NCBI GenBank assembly: GCA_964385465.1
Contig: CAYLPJ010000008.1
Location: forward strand, 1 to 64,000
Length of the DNA: 64,000 nt
Reading direction: 5' to 3'
DNA from: CAYLPJ01 sp964385465
GTDB taxonomy: Bacteria; Planctomycetota; Phycisphaerae; SM23-33
Shown here in pieces: positions 9,502-18,368 of this stretch. The position numbers and the translations under genes are program-made. The stretch's first letter is position 1; each line of letters opens with the position of its first letter. The notes below the pieces were generated by a model. It was given only the letters and a program-made list of their open reading frames with translations, had not been told where the DNA came from and did not search any database.

Positions 9502-10548
9502 CTACGGTCCGCCGGCGGTGTTGGTGCGTTCGAGCTTGAAGGTGACCGTGGGGGTCGGGCCGATCAGCTCGAGGCTCAGGCCGCGGGGCAGGCGGACCTG
9601 GACCTCGCGGGTCAGCCAACTGACGGGCTTCTTGTCCTCGTCGGTCAGCAGCACGAACGCCTGCACGTCCTGGGCCTTGAGCTTGTCGAGGTCCTTCCTC
9701 GGGCCGTTGACCTGGAGCGTCACACGCCACTGGAGCGGGTCCTGACGCTTCAGCACGTAGTCCCGCCACGTGCCGTCCTCCATCCACGACGGCGGGGCGA
9801 TCACCTGCACCGGCGTCGTGACGCTCTCGGTCTCGGTCAGCTCGGCGATCTCCACGGTGACCATGACGTTCGGGCGGTCCGGCTCGACGGAGACCTCCCC
9901 GATCTGGCGGATCACCTCCACGGGGAACGGGCGCCCGGGCTCGACGCTCTTGAGGTCTACGCGCACCGTCCGCAGGGCCGGCTCGGGCTGGCTCTTGAGG
10001 ATGGACTGCCAGTCGCTCTCGGCGACGTGGATGCCCATCCGGGGCGGGTCGACCTCGATGCGGGACGGGAACGCCCCGGAGTACTCGAAGTTCACCGGAA
10101 CGTTGGGCTGGTAGACCTTCCGGTCGAGGCGGACGCGAAGCACCCGCGGCGAGGCCGACAGGACCGTCAGCCCCTCGTTGCGGACGAACGCGTCGTTGTT
10201 GAGCACCTCGCGGACGTCGATGTCCTCCTCCCCGGGCATCGCCTCGTGACGCACCGTCACCCCCGGCGTGCGGAGGTGCTTGTCCAGCCGCTCCAGGCTG
10301 CTCCGCCGGCCCCGAACCTTGAACGTCACCCGCACGTGGCTGTCGCTGAGCAGGACGGTGCGGTCCGGCTGGGCGGGCGCCAGGTGCAGCGTGGCGCCGA
10401 GGTCCATCTCGTCGGTGAACTCCACGTCGGCCCAGATCCACACCAGCACGGTGACGAGCAGGACCCAGAGTGCGCTTCGGCCCCTGTCGAGCCACCATCG
10501 GCGGCTGAAGGTCTTCGGCTCGACGAGATTGCTGTATCGTGCGGGCAT
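9502..10548 (-). CDS. YbbR-domain protein, CdaR-like partner of diadenylate cyclase
   Basis: A 348-residue protein with one N-terminal membrane segment (~25-43, ALWVLLVTVLVWIW) and an extracytoplasmic region of repeated YbbR-like beta domains. In Firmicutes CdaR (YbbR) binds and tunes CdaA from outside the membrane. Here the gene starts 12 bp after the cdaA stop, in the same orientation, so the same partnership is likely. The C-terminus (LSLELIGPTPTVTFKLERT) is typical of the repeats. It is the last gene of the leftward ftsH operon. Confidence 0.85.
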   Translation of the reverse strand: MPARYSNLVEPKTFSRRWWLDRGRSALWVLLVTVLVWIWADVEFTDEMDLGATLHLAPAQPDRTVLLSDSHVRVTFKVRGRRSSLERLDKHLRTPGVTVRHEAMPGEEDIDVREVLNNDAFVRNEGLTVLSASPRVLRVRLDRKVYQPNVPVNFEYSGAFPSRIEVDPPRMGIHVAESDWQSILKSQPEPALRTVRVDLKSVEPGRPFPVEVIRQIGEVSVEPDRPNVMVTVEIAELTETESVTTPVQVIAPPSWMEDGTWRDYVLKRQDPLQWRVTLQVNGPRKDLDKLKAQDVQAFVLLTDEDKKPVSWLTREVQVRLPRGLSLELIGPTPTVTFKLERTNTAGGP

Positions 10549-10560
10549 GGCGCGGTCGGC

Positions 10561-11412
10561 TCAGGCTTCCTTCTCTTCGACGGGTTCCTGTTTCCGGCGT
10601 CGGGGGCGGGGGCGGCGCGGGGCCAGCAGCTCCAGGAGCATCTCGCGGAGGTTCTCCGGCTGGAGGCCGAGGTAGAGCTGGCCCTCGCAGGCGAGGCTCA
10701 TCCGCCCGGTCTCCTCGCTGATGACCAGCACGACGGCATCGCTGTCCTGGGCCAGCCCCAGGGCCGCGCGGTGGCGGCTGCCGAGGGATGGATCGACCTC
10801 CTCGCTCTCGGCGAGTGGGAACTGGCACCCGGCCGCGGCGATCTTGCCCTCGCGGACGACCACCCCCATGTCGTGGAGGTTGCTGCCGGGGTAGAAGATC
10901 GTGTTGAGCAGGCTGGCGGTGAGCACGCCGTTGATGGGCGTGCCGGTGTCGATGATCCCCCCGAGCCCGACGGACCGCTCGATGGCGACGACCGCGCCGA
11001 TCTCGTTGCGGGCGAGGTAGGCGGCGGACTCGAACAGGGCGTCGACGGTCTTCTCGACGCGCGTCCGCGAGCCGTGGAAGAACCGCGCCTGGCCGATCTG
11101 GATCAGCGCCCGACGCAGTTCCGGCTGGAAGGCCACCACGACGGCGACGAACGTGAACAGCAGGAAGTGCCCGTAGAGAAACTCGATGCGTTTCCAGTCG
11201 TCGTTCTTGGGCAGCAGGCGGATGCCCACGTAGACCAGCCCCAGCAGCAACGCCGCGCCCTTGAGCAGGCGGGCGCCCCGCGTGCCCTTGAGGAACCGCA
11301 TCGCCGCCCAGACCACCGCCGCGATCAGCAGAAGCTGCACGCCGACCACGAACGGGTTGTACGTGCTCACCCGCCGGACGTACGTCGTGACGGCCTGGAG
11401 GAGGTCTTCCAT
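10561..11412 (-). CDS. cdaA: Membrane diadenylate cyclase, CdaA type
   Basis: Makes cyclic-di-AMP from two ATP. It has 283 residues; the start at 11412 follows GGCGAG and puts MEDLLQ first, as in other CdaA proteins. Hydrophobic segments occupy ~18-40, 45-62 and 75-95, then the DAC/DisA_N domain at ~100-260. The RHR motif is intact (LGSRHRAALG), as are the downstream VISEETG and the NTIFYPGSNLHD loop. The usual DGA motif reads DMG here (LHDMGVVV), an oddity at a catalytic site. The YbbR partner follows directly and folP precedes it (94 bp gap). Confidence 0.9.
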   Translation of the reverse strand: MEDLLQAVTTYVRRVSTYNPFVVGVQLLLIAAVVWAAMRFLKGTRGARLLKGAALLLGLVYVGIRLLPKNDDWKRIEFLYGHFLLFTFVAVVVAFQPELRRALIQIGQARFFHGSRTRVEKTVDALFESAAYLARNEIGAVVAIERSVGLGGIIDTGTPINGVLTASLLNTIFYPGSNLHDMGVVVREGKIAAAGCQFPLAESEEVDPSLGSRHRAALGLAQDSDAVVLVISEETGRMSLACEGQLYLGLQPENLREMLLELLAPRRPRPRRRKQEPVEEKEA

Positions 11413-11506
11413 GGATGCATCTCGCCGGGGCCGGGGCGCACAAACTCCCCGGCCGGCTGCGTCGCCTTCTTCTACCATCGTCCCGTCGGCGTGCGGGACT
11501 GGAGTG

Positions 11507-12370
11507 CTATCGTTCGGATTTCGCCTCGCGGCCGGCGGCGTTCTCGACGGCCTCGACGACCGCCAGCGCCTGGCGCAGCTCGGCGACGTCGTGAACGCGA
11601 AAGATCGTCGCCCCGCGGCGGCGGGCTTCCAGGCAGGCGGCCACGGTGCCCGCGACGCGGTTCCCGGGCTCGGCCCCGCCGGCGAGCTCGCCGAGGAACC
11701 GCTTCCGCGAGGGCCCCACCAGCACGGGCACATCGAGCGAGGCCAGCTCGCCGATCCCGGCCAGCAGGGCGAGGTTGTGCTCCAGTCGCTTGCCGAAGCC
11801 GATCCCGGGGTCGGCGATCAACCGCTCGCGAGGTACGCCCGCGGCCTCGGCGGCGTCGAGGCGCTCGGCCAGGAAGGCCCGCACTTCGGCGACCACGTCA
11901 TCATATCGCGGATCGGCTTGCATGGTCTTCGGCTCGCCCAGCATGTGCATCAGGACCACGGGCGCGCCGCGCTCGGCGGCCAGCGGCAGCATGGCGGGGT
12001 CGTCCCGCCCGGCCGAGACGTCGTTGACGATGGCGGCCCCGGCGTCGAGGGCGAACCGCGCGACCTCGGCGCGGGTGGTGTCGATGCTGACCGGCAGGCC
12101 GCAATCGACCGCGGCGGGCAGCACCTCGCCGAGGCGGGCGATCTGCTCGCCGGCCTCGACACGGGCCGAGCCGGGGCGGGTGGATTCGGCGCCGACGTCG
12201 AGGACATCCGCGCCGTCGTCGGCCAGCCGCCGGGCCTGCTTCACGGCGGCGTCGGCGGCCAGGAAGTCCCCGCCGTCGGAGAAGCTGTCCGGCGTGACAT
12301 TGAGGATGCCCATCACCACGGCCCGCCCGGTGCGGCGGGATGCCAGGATGTCTGTCACCGTCAAGGCCAT
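11507..12370 (-). CDS. folP: Dihydropteroate synthase
   Basis: Condenses p-aminobenzoate with dihydropterin pyrophosphate in folate synthesis. It has 287 residues, the usual length. The first signature is complete near the N-terminus (GILNVTPDSFSDGG) and the second is DVGAESTRPG. Pterin/sulfa-site segments IVNDVSAG, VLMHMLG, DPGIGFGK and GPSRKRFLG are all present in order. The start at 12370 lies 2 nt after the stop of the upstream membrane-protein gene, so translation is probably coupled. folP next to cdaA/cdaR occurs in several phyla. Confidence 0.96.
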   Translation of the reverse strand: MALTVTDILASRRTGRAVVMGILNVTPDSFSDGGDFLAADAAVKQARRLADDGADVLDVGAESTRPGSARVEAGEQIARLGEVLPAAVDCGLPVSIDTTRAEVARFALDAGAAIVNDVSAGRDDPAMLPLAAERGAPVVLMHMLGEPKTMQADPRYDDVVAEVRAFLAERLDAAEAAGVPRERLIADPGIGFGKRLEHNLALLAGIGELASLDVPVLVGPSRKRFLGELAGGAEPGNRVAGTVAACLEARRRGATIFRVHDVAELRQALAVVEAVENAAGREAKSER

Positions 12371-12372
12371 CG

Positions 12373-13350
12373 TCACATCTCGATCATGTCGTCGTCGGGC
12401 TCGTCGCGACCGTCCATGTACCGCCACCAGCGCCGCCGGCGCTCGTGGACCCACAGCCGCACGAACACCGCGGCGAGGAACAGCAGCCCGGCCGCGATGT
12501 AGCCGACGGTCTCGACGCCGCCGGGCCGGCGTTTCCACTCCACCAGCCACGCCAAGGGCGACAGGCCGTGGCGGGCAAGGGCGAACGCCAGGGCCCACCA
12601 GGCATACCCCAGCAGGCCGAGCATGTGCGCCCACGTGCGGTGGCGGCGGACCTCCCAGGCCGTCAGCAGCGCCGCCGGCAGGGCGATGGCGGCCGCGATG
12701 CCGCCGACCGCCGCCGGTCCGGGCCAGAAGGCCGGCGGCGAGCCGCGTTCGATCGCGACGATCCGGCCGATCGCGTCCATCTGCCCGACGACGGCCCCCA
12801 GCGCCCCGGCGGAGGGCAGCAGCGTGGCCGCGTGCCAGAGCCCGCCGCGGGACCTCGCCAGCAGGGCAAGGACGGCGGAGGCACCCAGGGGCAGGCCGAC
12901 GGCCAGGGACATGGCGGCGTAGGGCGAGCGCCGGCCCATGGCCGTGCCGGGCATCCCCGGCCCGTCGGTCAGCCAGAAGCCCGCCAGGGCCGCGACGACC
13001 AGTGCTGCGAGGATCATCCACAGGCTGGATGCGCCGGGCGCGACATCGCGTCGCCGCTTCGGCGGCTGGAAGCGGGCAAGCAGGTCGTCGAGGACGTACC
13101 ACGCGACCGCCAGCGCCACGGCCACCCCGAGCGGGCCCGTGAGCCCGCCGGCCAGGATGTGGGTGACGGGGTGCAGCGGGCGTCTCGTGAGGCCGAAGCG
13201 TGCGGTCAACTCGTCGAGGAAGCCCACCGCAAGCATGGCGGCGGCCCCGGCGGCGAGGAAGCCGGCGTAGCGGACGGCGGTGGCGAAGGCGTCGCGGTTC
13301 GGTGCGACGGCGCCGGCGGGGCGGGGGCTGGTCGCGGCCGCGGCGGTCAC
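12373..13350 (-). CDS. Unknown polytopic membrane protein in the ftsH-folP operon
   Basis: A 325-residue protein that I do not recognise. It has about eight hydrophobic segments (near 28-48, 68-90, 108-128, 143-165, 200-222, 235-255 and 280-300). The C-terminus is charged and acidic (HERRRRWWRYMDGRDEPDDDMIEM). The GTG start overlaps the ftsH TGA as GTGA (13347-13350), and the stop lies 2 nt before folP, so it is translated within the operon. No catalytic motif is visible. The position between a membrane protease and folate/c-di-AMP genes is the only functional hint. Confidence 0.75.
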   Translation of the reverse strand: MTAAAATSPRPAGAVAPNRDAFATAVRYAGFLAAGAAAMLAVGFLDELTARFGLTRRPLHPVTHILAGGLTGPLGVAVALAVAWYVLDDLLARFQPPKRRRDVAPGASSLWMILAALVVAALAGFWLTDGPGMPGTAMGRRSPYAAMSLAVGLPLGASAVLALLARSRGGLWHAATLLPSAGALGAVVGQMDAIGRIVAIERGSPPAFWPGPAAVGGIAAAIALPAALLTAWEVRRHRTWAHMLGLLGYAWWALAFALARHGLSPLAWLVEWKRRPGGVETVGYIAAGLLFLAAVFVRLWVHERRRRWWRYMDGRDEPDDDMIEM

Positions 13351-15395
13351 GTGGCTTCGGGCAGCGGCCCGGACGCGCCGCCGACGCCCGGCAGCGGCGG
13401 GGGCTCTTCCGCCGCGGCCCCCGGCTGCTGCTCGCCGCGCGACTGCTCGCGCTCCAGCAGGTCGCCGACGGTCGGCTTATCCAGCGTGCGCCCCTCGACC
13501 ACCTGGCGGACCTCGTCGGCCGTGAGGGTCTCGTACTTCGTCAGCGCCTTGGCCAGGCGTTCGAGGACGTCGCGTCGTTCCTGGAGGATGTTCACGGCCG
13601 TGCCGTGGGCCTCGTCGATGAACGCGCGGACCTCGGCGTCGATGAGTTCGGAGGTCTTGTCGGAGTAGGCGCTGGTCATGTCGAAGTTCATCCGCTTCTG
13701 GTCGTCGCCGGCGTAGCGGACGGGCCCGAGCTTGTCGCTCATGCCCCAGTCGACGACCATTTTGCGGGCGATCTCGGTGGCCTGGGCGATGTCGTTCTGC
13801 GCGCCGGAGGAGATGTCCTCGCAGGCGAGCTCCTCGGCCACACGCCCGCCGAACATCACGCCGAGCATCGCCTTGCAGTACTTGCGGGTGAAGAGGTAGC
13901 GGTCCCTCTCCGGCAGGGAGAAGGTAGCCCCGCCCATGGCGCCCCGGGGGATGATGGAGACCTTGTGCAGCGGGTCGGCCTCGGGCAGGACGAACTGGAC
14001 GAGGGCGTGCCCGGCCTCGTGGTAGGCGGTGACGACCTTGTCCTTCTCGTCGACGATGCGGCTCTTTCGTGCCCGGCCCCAGCGGACCTTGTCGCGGGCT
14101 TCCTCGAGGTCGTCCTGCTCGACGTATTCCTTGTCGGCCATGGTGGCGCCGATGGCGGACTCGTTGACCAGGGCCTCGAGGTCGGCGCCGCTGAACATCG
14201 GCGTGCCGCGGGCGAGTCGGTGGAGGTCCACATCCGGGCCGAGGGTGACGCGCCTGGCGTAGATCTGGAGGATCTCGTAGCGGCCCTTGAGGTCGGGCAG
14301 GGGCACGTCGATCTGGCGGTCGAAGCGCCCCGGCCGCGTCAGGGCCGGGTCCAGCACGTCCATGCGATTGGTCGCGGCGATGACGATCACCTGGTCGGAC
14401 GTCTCGAAGCCGTCCATCTCGACGAGGATGGCGTTGAGCGTCTGCTCCCTCTCGTCGTGCCCGCCGGTGTTGAACCCCACGCCGCGGCGCCGCCCGACGG
14501 CGTCGATCTCATCCAGGAAGATGATGCAGGGGGAGTTCTCCTTGGCCTGCTTGAACAGGTCCCGGACGCGGCTGGCGCCGACGCCGACGAACATCTCCAC
14601 GAAATCGCTGCCGGAGATGCTGAAGAAGGGCACGTCCGCCTCGCCGGCAATCGCCTTGGCCAGCAGCGTCTTGCCGCAGCCCGGCTCGCCGACCAGCAGC
14701 ACGCCGCGCGGAATCCGCCCGCCCAGCCGCTGGAACCGCTTGGGGTTCTTGAGGAACTCGATGATCTCGGCGACCTCGTCCTTGGCCTCCTCGATGCCCG
14801 CGACGTTCTCGAACGTCACGTGGGTCATCTCCTTGTTCAGCACGCGGTGGCGGCTGCGCCCGAAGCTGCCCAGGAACCCCCCGCCGCTGGCGGCGGCGCC
14901 GAGGCGGCGGAACAGGAAGAACCACACCGCCAGGAACACCAGCACCATCAGCAGCAGGTGCGGCAGGATGCTCTCCCACCACCCGGCGGATTCGTAGCGG
15001 TACTTGGTGGTGCCCCCGCGTGCGGCGCCCTTCTCGAGGGCGTCCTGGAGGCGCGTGTCGAAGCTCTGGTCGGCCAGGGCGTAGGCGTAGTTGACGACGA
15101 ACTGCCTCGGCTCGCCGGGCTTGAGCCCCCGGGTGCCCTCGGCGAGCTCGCCCTCGATCTTCTTCTCGTGGACGACCAGCGTGCCCCGGACGTCGCCGTT
15201 GCGGGCGTACGTCCAGAACTCCTTCGGCGTGATGGTCTTCCGCTTGTCGAGCCCGCGGAACAGCAGCATCGCGAGCACGAGCATCGCGCCGATGACCAGC
15301 ACCCAACTGAGCATCGAGCGGCCCATGGGATTGGGCATCTGGGGCGGAGGGGTTCCCTTGCCCCCGGGCTTCTCTGGCTTGTTGTTCTCGCTCAT
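13347..15395 (-). CDS. ftsH: ATP-dependent zinc metalloprotease FtsH
   Basis: A membrane AAA+ protease that degrades misfolded membrane proteins and regulators. It has 682 residues from the start at 15395, chosen for the upstream GGCAGGA and the absence of conservation in the longer frame to 15440. There are two membrane segments (~28-46 and ~158-178). Walker A is GEPGCGKT near residue 240, Walker B IIFLDEID, and the pore/SRH region RPGRFDRQIDVPLPD. The zinc site HEAGH is near residue 460. The C-terminus is Pro/Glu-rich and likely disordered. It is the first gene of the operon. Confidence 0.97.
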   Translation of the reverse strand: MSENNKPEKPGGKGTPPPQMPNPMGRSMLSWVLVIGAMLVLAMLLFRGLDKRKTITPKEFWTYARNGDVRGTLVVHEKKIEGELAEGTRGLKPGEPRQFVVNYAYALADQSFDTRLQDALEKGAARGGTTKYRYESAGWWESILPHLLLMVLVFLAVWFFLFRRLGAAASGGGFLGSFGRSRHRVLNKEMTHVTFENVAGIEEAKDEVAEIIEFLKNPKRFQRLGGRIPRGVLLVGEPGCGKTLLAKAIAGEADVPFFSISGSDFVEMFVGVGASRVRDLFKQAKENSPCIIFLDEIDAVGRRRGVGFNTGGHDEREQTLNAILVEMDGFETSDQVIVIAATNRMDVLDPALTRPGRFDRQIDVPLPDLKGRYEILQIYARRVTLGPDVDLHRLARGTPMFSGADLEALVNESAIGATMADKEYVEQDDLEEARDKVRWGRARKSRIVDEKDKVVTAYHEAGHALVQFVLPEADPLHKVSIIPRGAMGGATFSLPERDRYLFTRKYCKAMLGVMFGGRVAEELACEDISSGAQNDIAQATEIARKMVVDWGMSDKLGPVRYAGDDQKRMNFDMTSAYSDKTSELIDAEVRAFIDEAHGTAVNILQERRDVLERLAKALTKYETLTADEVRQVVEGRTLDKPTVGDLLEREQSRGEQQPGAAAEEPPPLPGVGGASGPLPEAT

Positions 15396-15650
15396 GGAAT
15401 CCTGCCGGCGACTCGGACTGTCGGTCGCACGTCGCACCATCTTAGCATATCGACGAACGGTCTGGCCGCTTGCGGAATACTCAGCAGGGATAAACGCTGA
15501 GCAACGCCGATACGACCGGGAACCTTCGCGGCCGGGCGGGCGTGACGCCGCCGCGAGGCTCCTGCCATCCCACGCGGACGACGGACAGGCGATGGCGGTG
15601 CGGCCTTGCCGGGCGCCGGGCGCCGAACGCCGGGCGACGGGCCGCGGCGG

Positions 15651-16187
15651 TCACCACGGGGCCTGCATCTGTTGTACGATCCTCACGGCCAGGCGGTCGA
15701 TGGCATCTGTGGAACCGTGGAAGAACTCTTCGCCGAACGGCGAGGGGGGGATGTAGGTCGCGGCCTGGCGGAGGCCCGTGCGGCGCGCGATGACGTCCCC
15801 GCTTCGCAGGTCGGTCCAGGTCACGGTCACCGAGAGGGCGACCTCCATCTCCCTCGGCCGGCCGGTGTCGGGGTTGTAGCTGAGCACGCGCTGGCTGACT
15901 CGGTCGATCGTGCCGGTCAGCAGCGTGTCGGCGCGGCTCTTGGCGACGACCTTGTAGGGGGTATCCAGCTCGACCCGCTTGATGACCGCCTCGGTGAGCT
16001 TCATCTCGAGCCCGCGGCGATAGACCTCCCGCCCGCGGTGAAAGATCGGCACGGCCACGGTCTCGATGCCCTGGACGTACTGGCTCTGGAGGGTATAGCC
16101 GGCCGTGGGGTCGTCGGAGCAGCCGGCGGCCAGGCAGGCCACCGCCGCGGCCAGGACCGGGACGGTTCGCGTGGCGAGCGTCTTCAT
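15651..16187 (-). CDS. LptE-like lipoprotein (LPS-assembly family)
   Basis: A 178-residue lipoprotein with signal and lipobox LAAGC (Cys near 22). The body fits the LptE/RlpB family: YTLQSQYVQGIETVAVPIF, then an 'L..AVIKRVE..T.YKVV' stretch and TGTIDRVSQRVLSYNPDTGRPREMEV. In that family the protein plugs LptD and assists lipopolysaccharide insertion in the outer membrane. It overlaps the upstream TPR gene by 4 bp (ATGA, 16184-16187), so translation is coupled. The assignment rests on pattern only. Confidence 0.75.
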   Translation of the reverse strand: MKTLATRTVPVLAAAVACLAAGCSDDPTAGYTLQSQYVQGIETVAVPIFHRGREVYRRGLEMKLTEAVIKRVELDTPYKVVAKSRADTLLTGTIDRVSQRVLSYNPDTGRPREMEVALSVTVTWTDLRSGDVIARRTGLRQAATYIPPSPFGEEFFHGSTDAIDRLAVRIVQQMQAPW

Positions 16188-17374
16188 TGCGTTTGGCCTT
16201 TCCGATCGGGTTCGGCGAGCTTCTCCAGGTCCATCGGGGCGGTCGTCGGCGTCGGCCTGGCCTTCGACTTGCCCTCGGGCTTCGGCTCGGGCGCGGGGTG
16301 CGGCTCGGGCCTGGTCTCCGCCGCCGGGGCCGCCGCCGGCTCGGGGGACGGCGCCTCCACGGCCGGCTTCTCCGCGGGCTTCTCCGCGGGCTCCGCGGCC
16401 GGCTTCGGCGCCGGCTCGGGCGCCTTGTCGCCCGCGGCGCCCAGGCGCGAGCGGGCCTCGCCGGCCCAGATGCTGTCGGGGAAGCTCTTGACGACCTCCC
16501 GGAAGTAGAATTTCGCCGCCCGGGGGCGGTCGGTGCGGTCGTAGAACTTCGCCGTCTCGAACGTCCGCTGGGCGCGGAGCTCGCGGAGCGTGGTGATGGT
16601 CTGGCGCGCCCCGGCTTTGCGGGCCAGCTTGGGGAACTGCTCGATCAGGGCCTTGTACCGCTGCTCGGCCTCGATCAGCGGGGTGACGTCGTAGGGCACG
16701 CCGCGGTGGGATTCGTGCATCGCCCTGGCCGCCCGCAGCATGGCCTCGCCGGCGTAGCGGCCCTTGGGGTACATCTCGAGGTACTCGTCGTAGGCGTCGG
16801 CGGCCTCGGCGTGCTTGGCCTCGTCGCTGTAGTACTCGCCGATCCGCATCATCGCCCGCTCGGCCAGGTCCGAGCCGGGGGCCTGCTCGGCGATCCCTCG
16901 GAGGATCGTGATCCCCTCGTCGTAGGCCGGCAGGTGGAAAATGCCCAGCACCACGCGCTTCTCGCCGCGGAGGAAGGCGTTGGCGATGTCCATCTCGCGG
17001 GACAGCGCCCGCTCCAGGAAGTCGCCGTTGGGCCAGGCGTCCAGCATCGCCTCGAACTTCTCGTACGCCTGGTAGTACCGCTCGGCGTTCAGCTCCGCCT
17101 GGGCGGCGAGGAACATCGCTTCCTCGCATGCCGGGTCGTCGGGGTGCGCCGCAAGGAACGCATCCACCGCCTCGGCCGCGTCCTTGTGCTCGCCCTGCTC
17201 GGCCAGCTTGCGGATGGCCGCCAGCTCCCCCGCGGCCGTGCCCTTGGCCGGCTCGGCCGAGCGAACCCACTTGCCGTCCTTCCAGACGAACTCGCCGGCC
17301 GATGCCGCGCCGGTGAGTCCCGCGAGCACCGTCAGCGCCGCCGCGGCCGCCGTCCAACGCCGATACGTTCTCAT
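16184..17374 (-). CDS. Periplasmic TPR protein, BamD/YbgF-like
   Basis: A 396-residue exported protein (signal MRTYRRWTAAAAALTVLAG, cleavage near ASAGE). Residues ~45-320 carry tetratricopeptide repeats of the outer-membrane BamD/CpoB kind (A..A...F....P.G....A; YDEYLEMYPKGRYAGEAMLRAARAM). The tail, ~320-396, is a low-complexity Ala/Pro/Glu/Lys segment made of EPA/KPA-type repeats. Overlap with the LptE-like gene points to a joint envelope-assembly role. It is not necessarily BamD, because no lipobox is seen. Confidence 0.75.
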   Translation of the reverse strand: MRTYRRWTAAAAALTVLAGLTGAASAGEFVWKDGKWVRSAEPAKGTAAGELAAIRKLAEQGEHKDAAEAVDAFLAAHPDDPACEEAMFLAAQAELNAERYYQAYEKFEAMLDAWPNGDFLERALSREMDIANAFLRGEKRVVLGIFHLPAYDEGITILRGIAEQAPGSDLAERAMMRIGEYYSDEAKHAEAADAYDEYLEMYPKGRYAGEAMLRAARAMHESHRGVPYDVTPLIEAEQRYKALIEQFPKLARKAGARQTITTLRELRAQRTFETAKFYDRTDRPRAAKFYFREVVKSFPDSIWAGEARSRLGAAGDKAPEPAPKPAAEPAEKPAEKPAVEAPSPEPAAAPAAETRPEPHPAPEPKPEGKSKARPTPTTAPMDLEKLAEPDRKGQTQ

Positions 17375-17512
17375 CTCTTCATCCCGATGGAGGTTGTAGG
17401 TGTCCCAGGGGACGCATTATACCCCCCGTCGCCCGCCCCGCAAGGGCAAGCGAAGCGCCGCGGGGGGCGCGGGTTGGTGCCCGGCGCCCCGGGCCGGGGC
17501 GAGGCATGGCCC

Positions 17513-18283
17513 CTACCGCCCCTCCAGCCCTCCGATCGCGTGTCGCGCCGTCCGAAGCTCCTTGCCCAGTTGCTGGCGGACATGGTACGCCAGCAGCCGG
17601 TTCACCCCGTGGGCTTGCGTCTCCGGCAGGGCGACCCGCCGTCCGGCCCGCGCGGCCGAGAGGATCGCCAGGCCCGACAGCGCGGCGTTGTCCACGCGGT
17701 ACTTCTCGGCCAGGGCCGCCTCGCAGCCGCCGCAGACCAGCCCGCCCTCCTGGGCGGAGAAATACACGTCCACGGCCCGGCCGGTGTCGGGGTCGGTCAC
17801 CGCGCCGCCGCAGACCACGCAGCGGTCCAGCTCGCCCAGCAGGCCGGCGTGCTGGAGCATCCGCCACTGCCAGTAGGCGAGCACGGCCGGGACGGGCGCG
17901 TCCGGCTGGCCGAGGCGGGCGAGTGCGTTGTGCAGCAGGTCGAAGGCCTCGGGGTGTGGGTCGGCCTCGGGCATGAGTTCGCCGACCAGCTCGATCATGT
18001 ACAGGGCGGCGTTGAGCTTGGCGGGGTCTTTTCGGAGGGCGGCGTGGGAGACCGCCTCGGAGAACTCCACCAGCGTGCTGAGCGTCTCGCGGCTGGAGGC
18101 GATGAACACGAGGTCCCCCTCGGCCAGCAGGTCGATCGTCCCGCCGGTCGAGCTCTTCTTTCGTTTGCTGCCCTTGGCCAGCAGGCGCACGGCCCCCCAG
18201 CCTCGGGTGAAGAAGTGCACCACTTGCGAGGTCTCGCTGTAGTCCGTCCGCCTCAGGCAGATCGCCGATTCCCGTTGCCGCAT
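17513..18283 (-). CDS. recO: DNA repair protein RecO
   Basis: RecO helps RecR load RecA on SSB-coated single strands. A 256-residue protein of normal length. The N-terminal OB fold (~1-85) begins with ESAICLRRTDYSETSQVVHFFT, a family hallmark. The central helical region contains a four-cysteine zinc site (CVVCGG ... CGGC, ~147-180). The C-terminus is helical (LLAYHVRQQLGKELRT). It is the first leftward gene before the TPR/LptE pair, 138 bp away; co-transcription is possible. Confidence 0.93.
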   Translation of the reverse strand: MRQRESAICLRRTDYSETSQVVHFFTRGWGAVRLLAKGSKRKKSSTGGTIDLLAEGDLVFIASSRETLSTLVEFSEAVSHAALRKDPAKLNAALYMIELVGELMPEADPHPEAFDLLHNALARLGQPDAPVPAVLAYWQWRMLQHAGLLGELDRCVVCGGAVTDPDTGRAVDVYFSAQEGGLVCGGCEAALAEKYRVDNAALSGLAILSAARAGRRVALPETQAHGVNRLLAYHVRQQLGKELRTARHAIGGLEGR

Positions 18284-18368
18284 CGCACGCTCCCGGTGGG
18301 ATTATCGCAGAGCGCGCGGGGTTCGTCCAATCCCTCCGGGCGCCGCGTCGCCGGCGCGGGCCGCGTCG

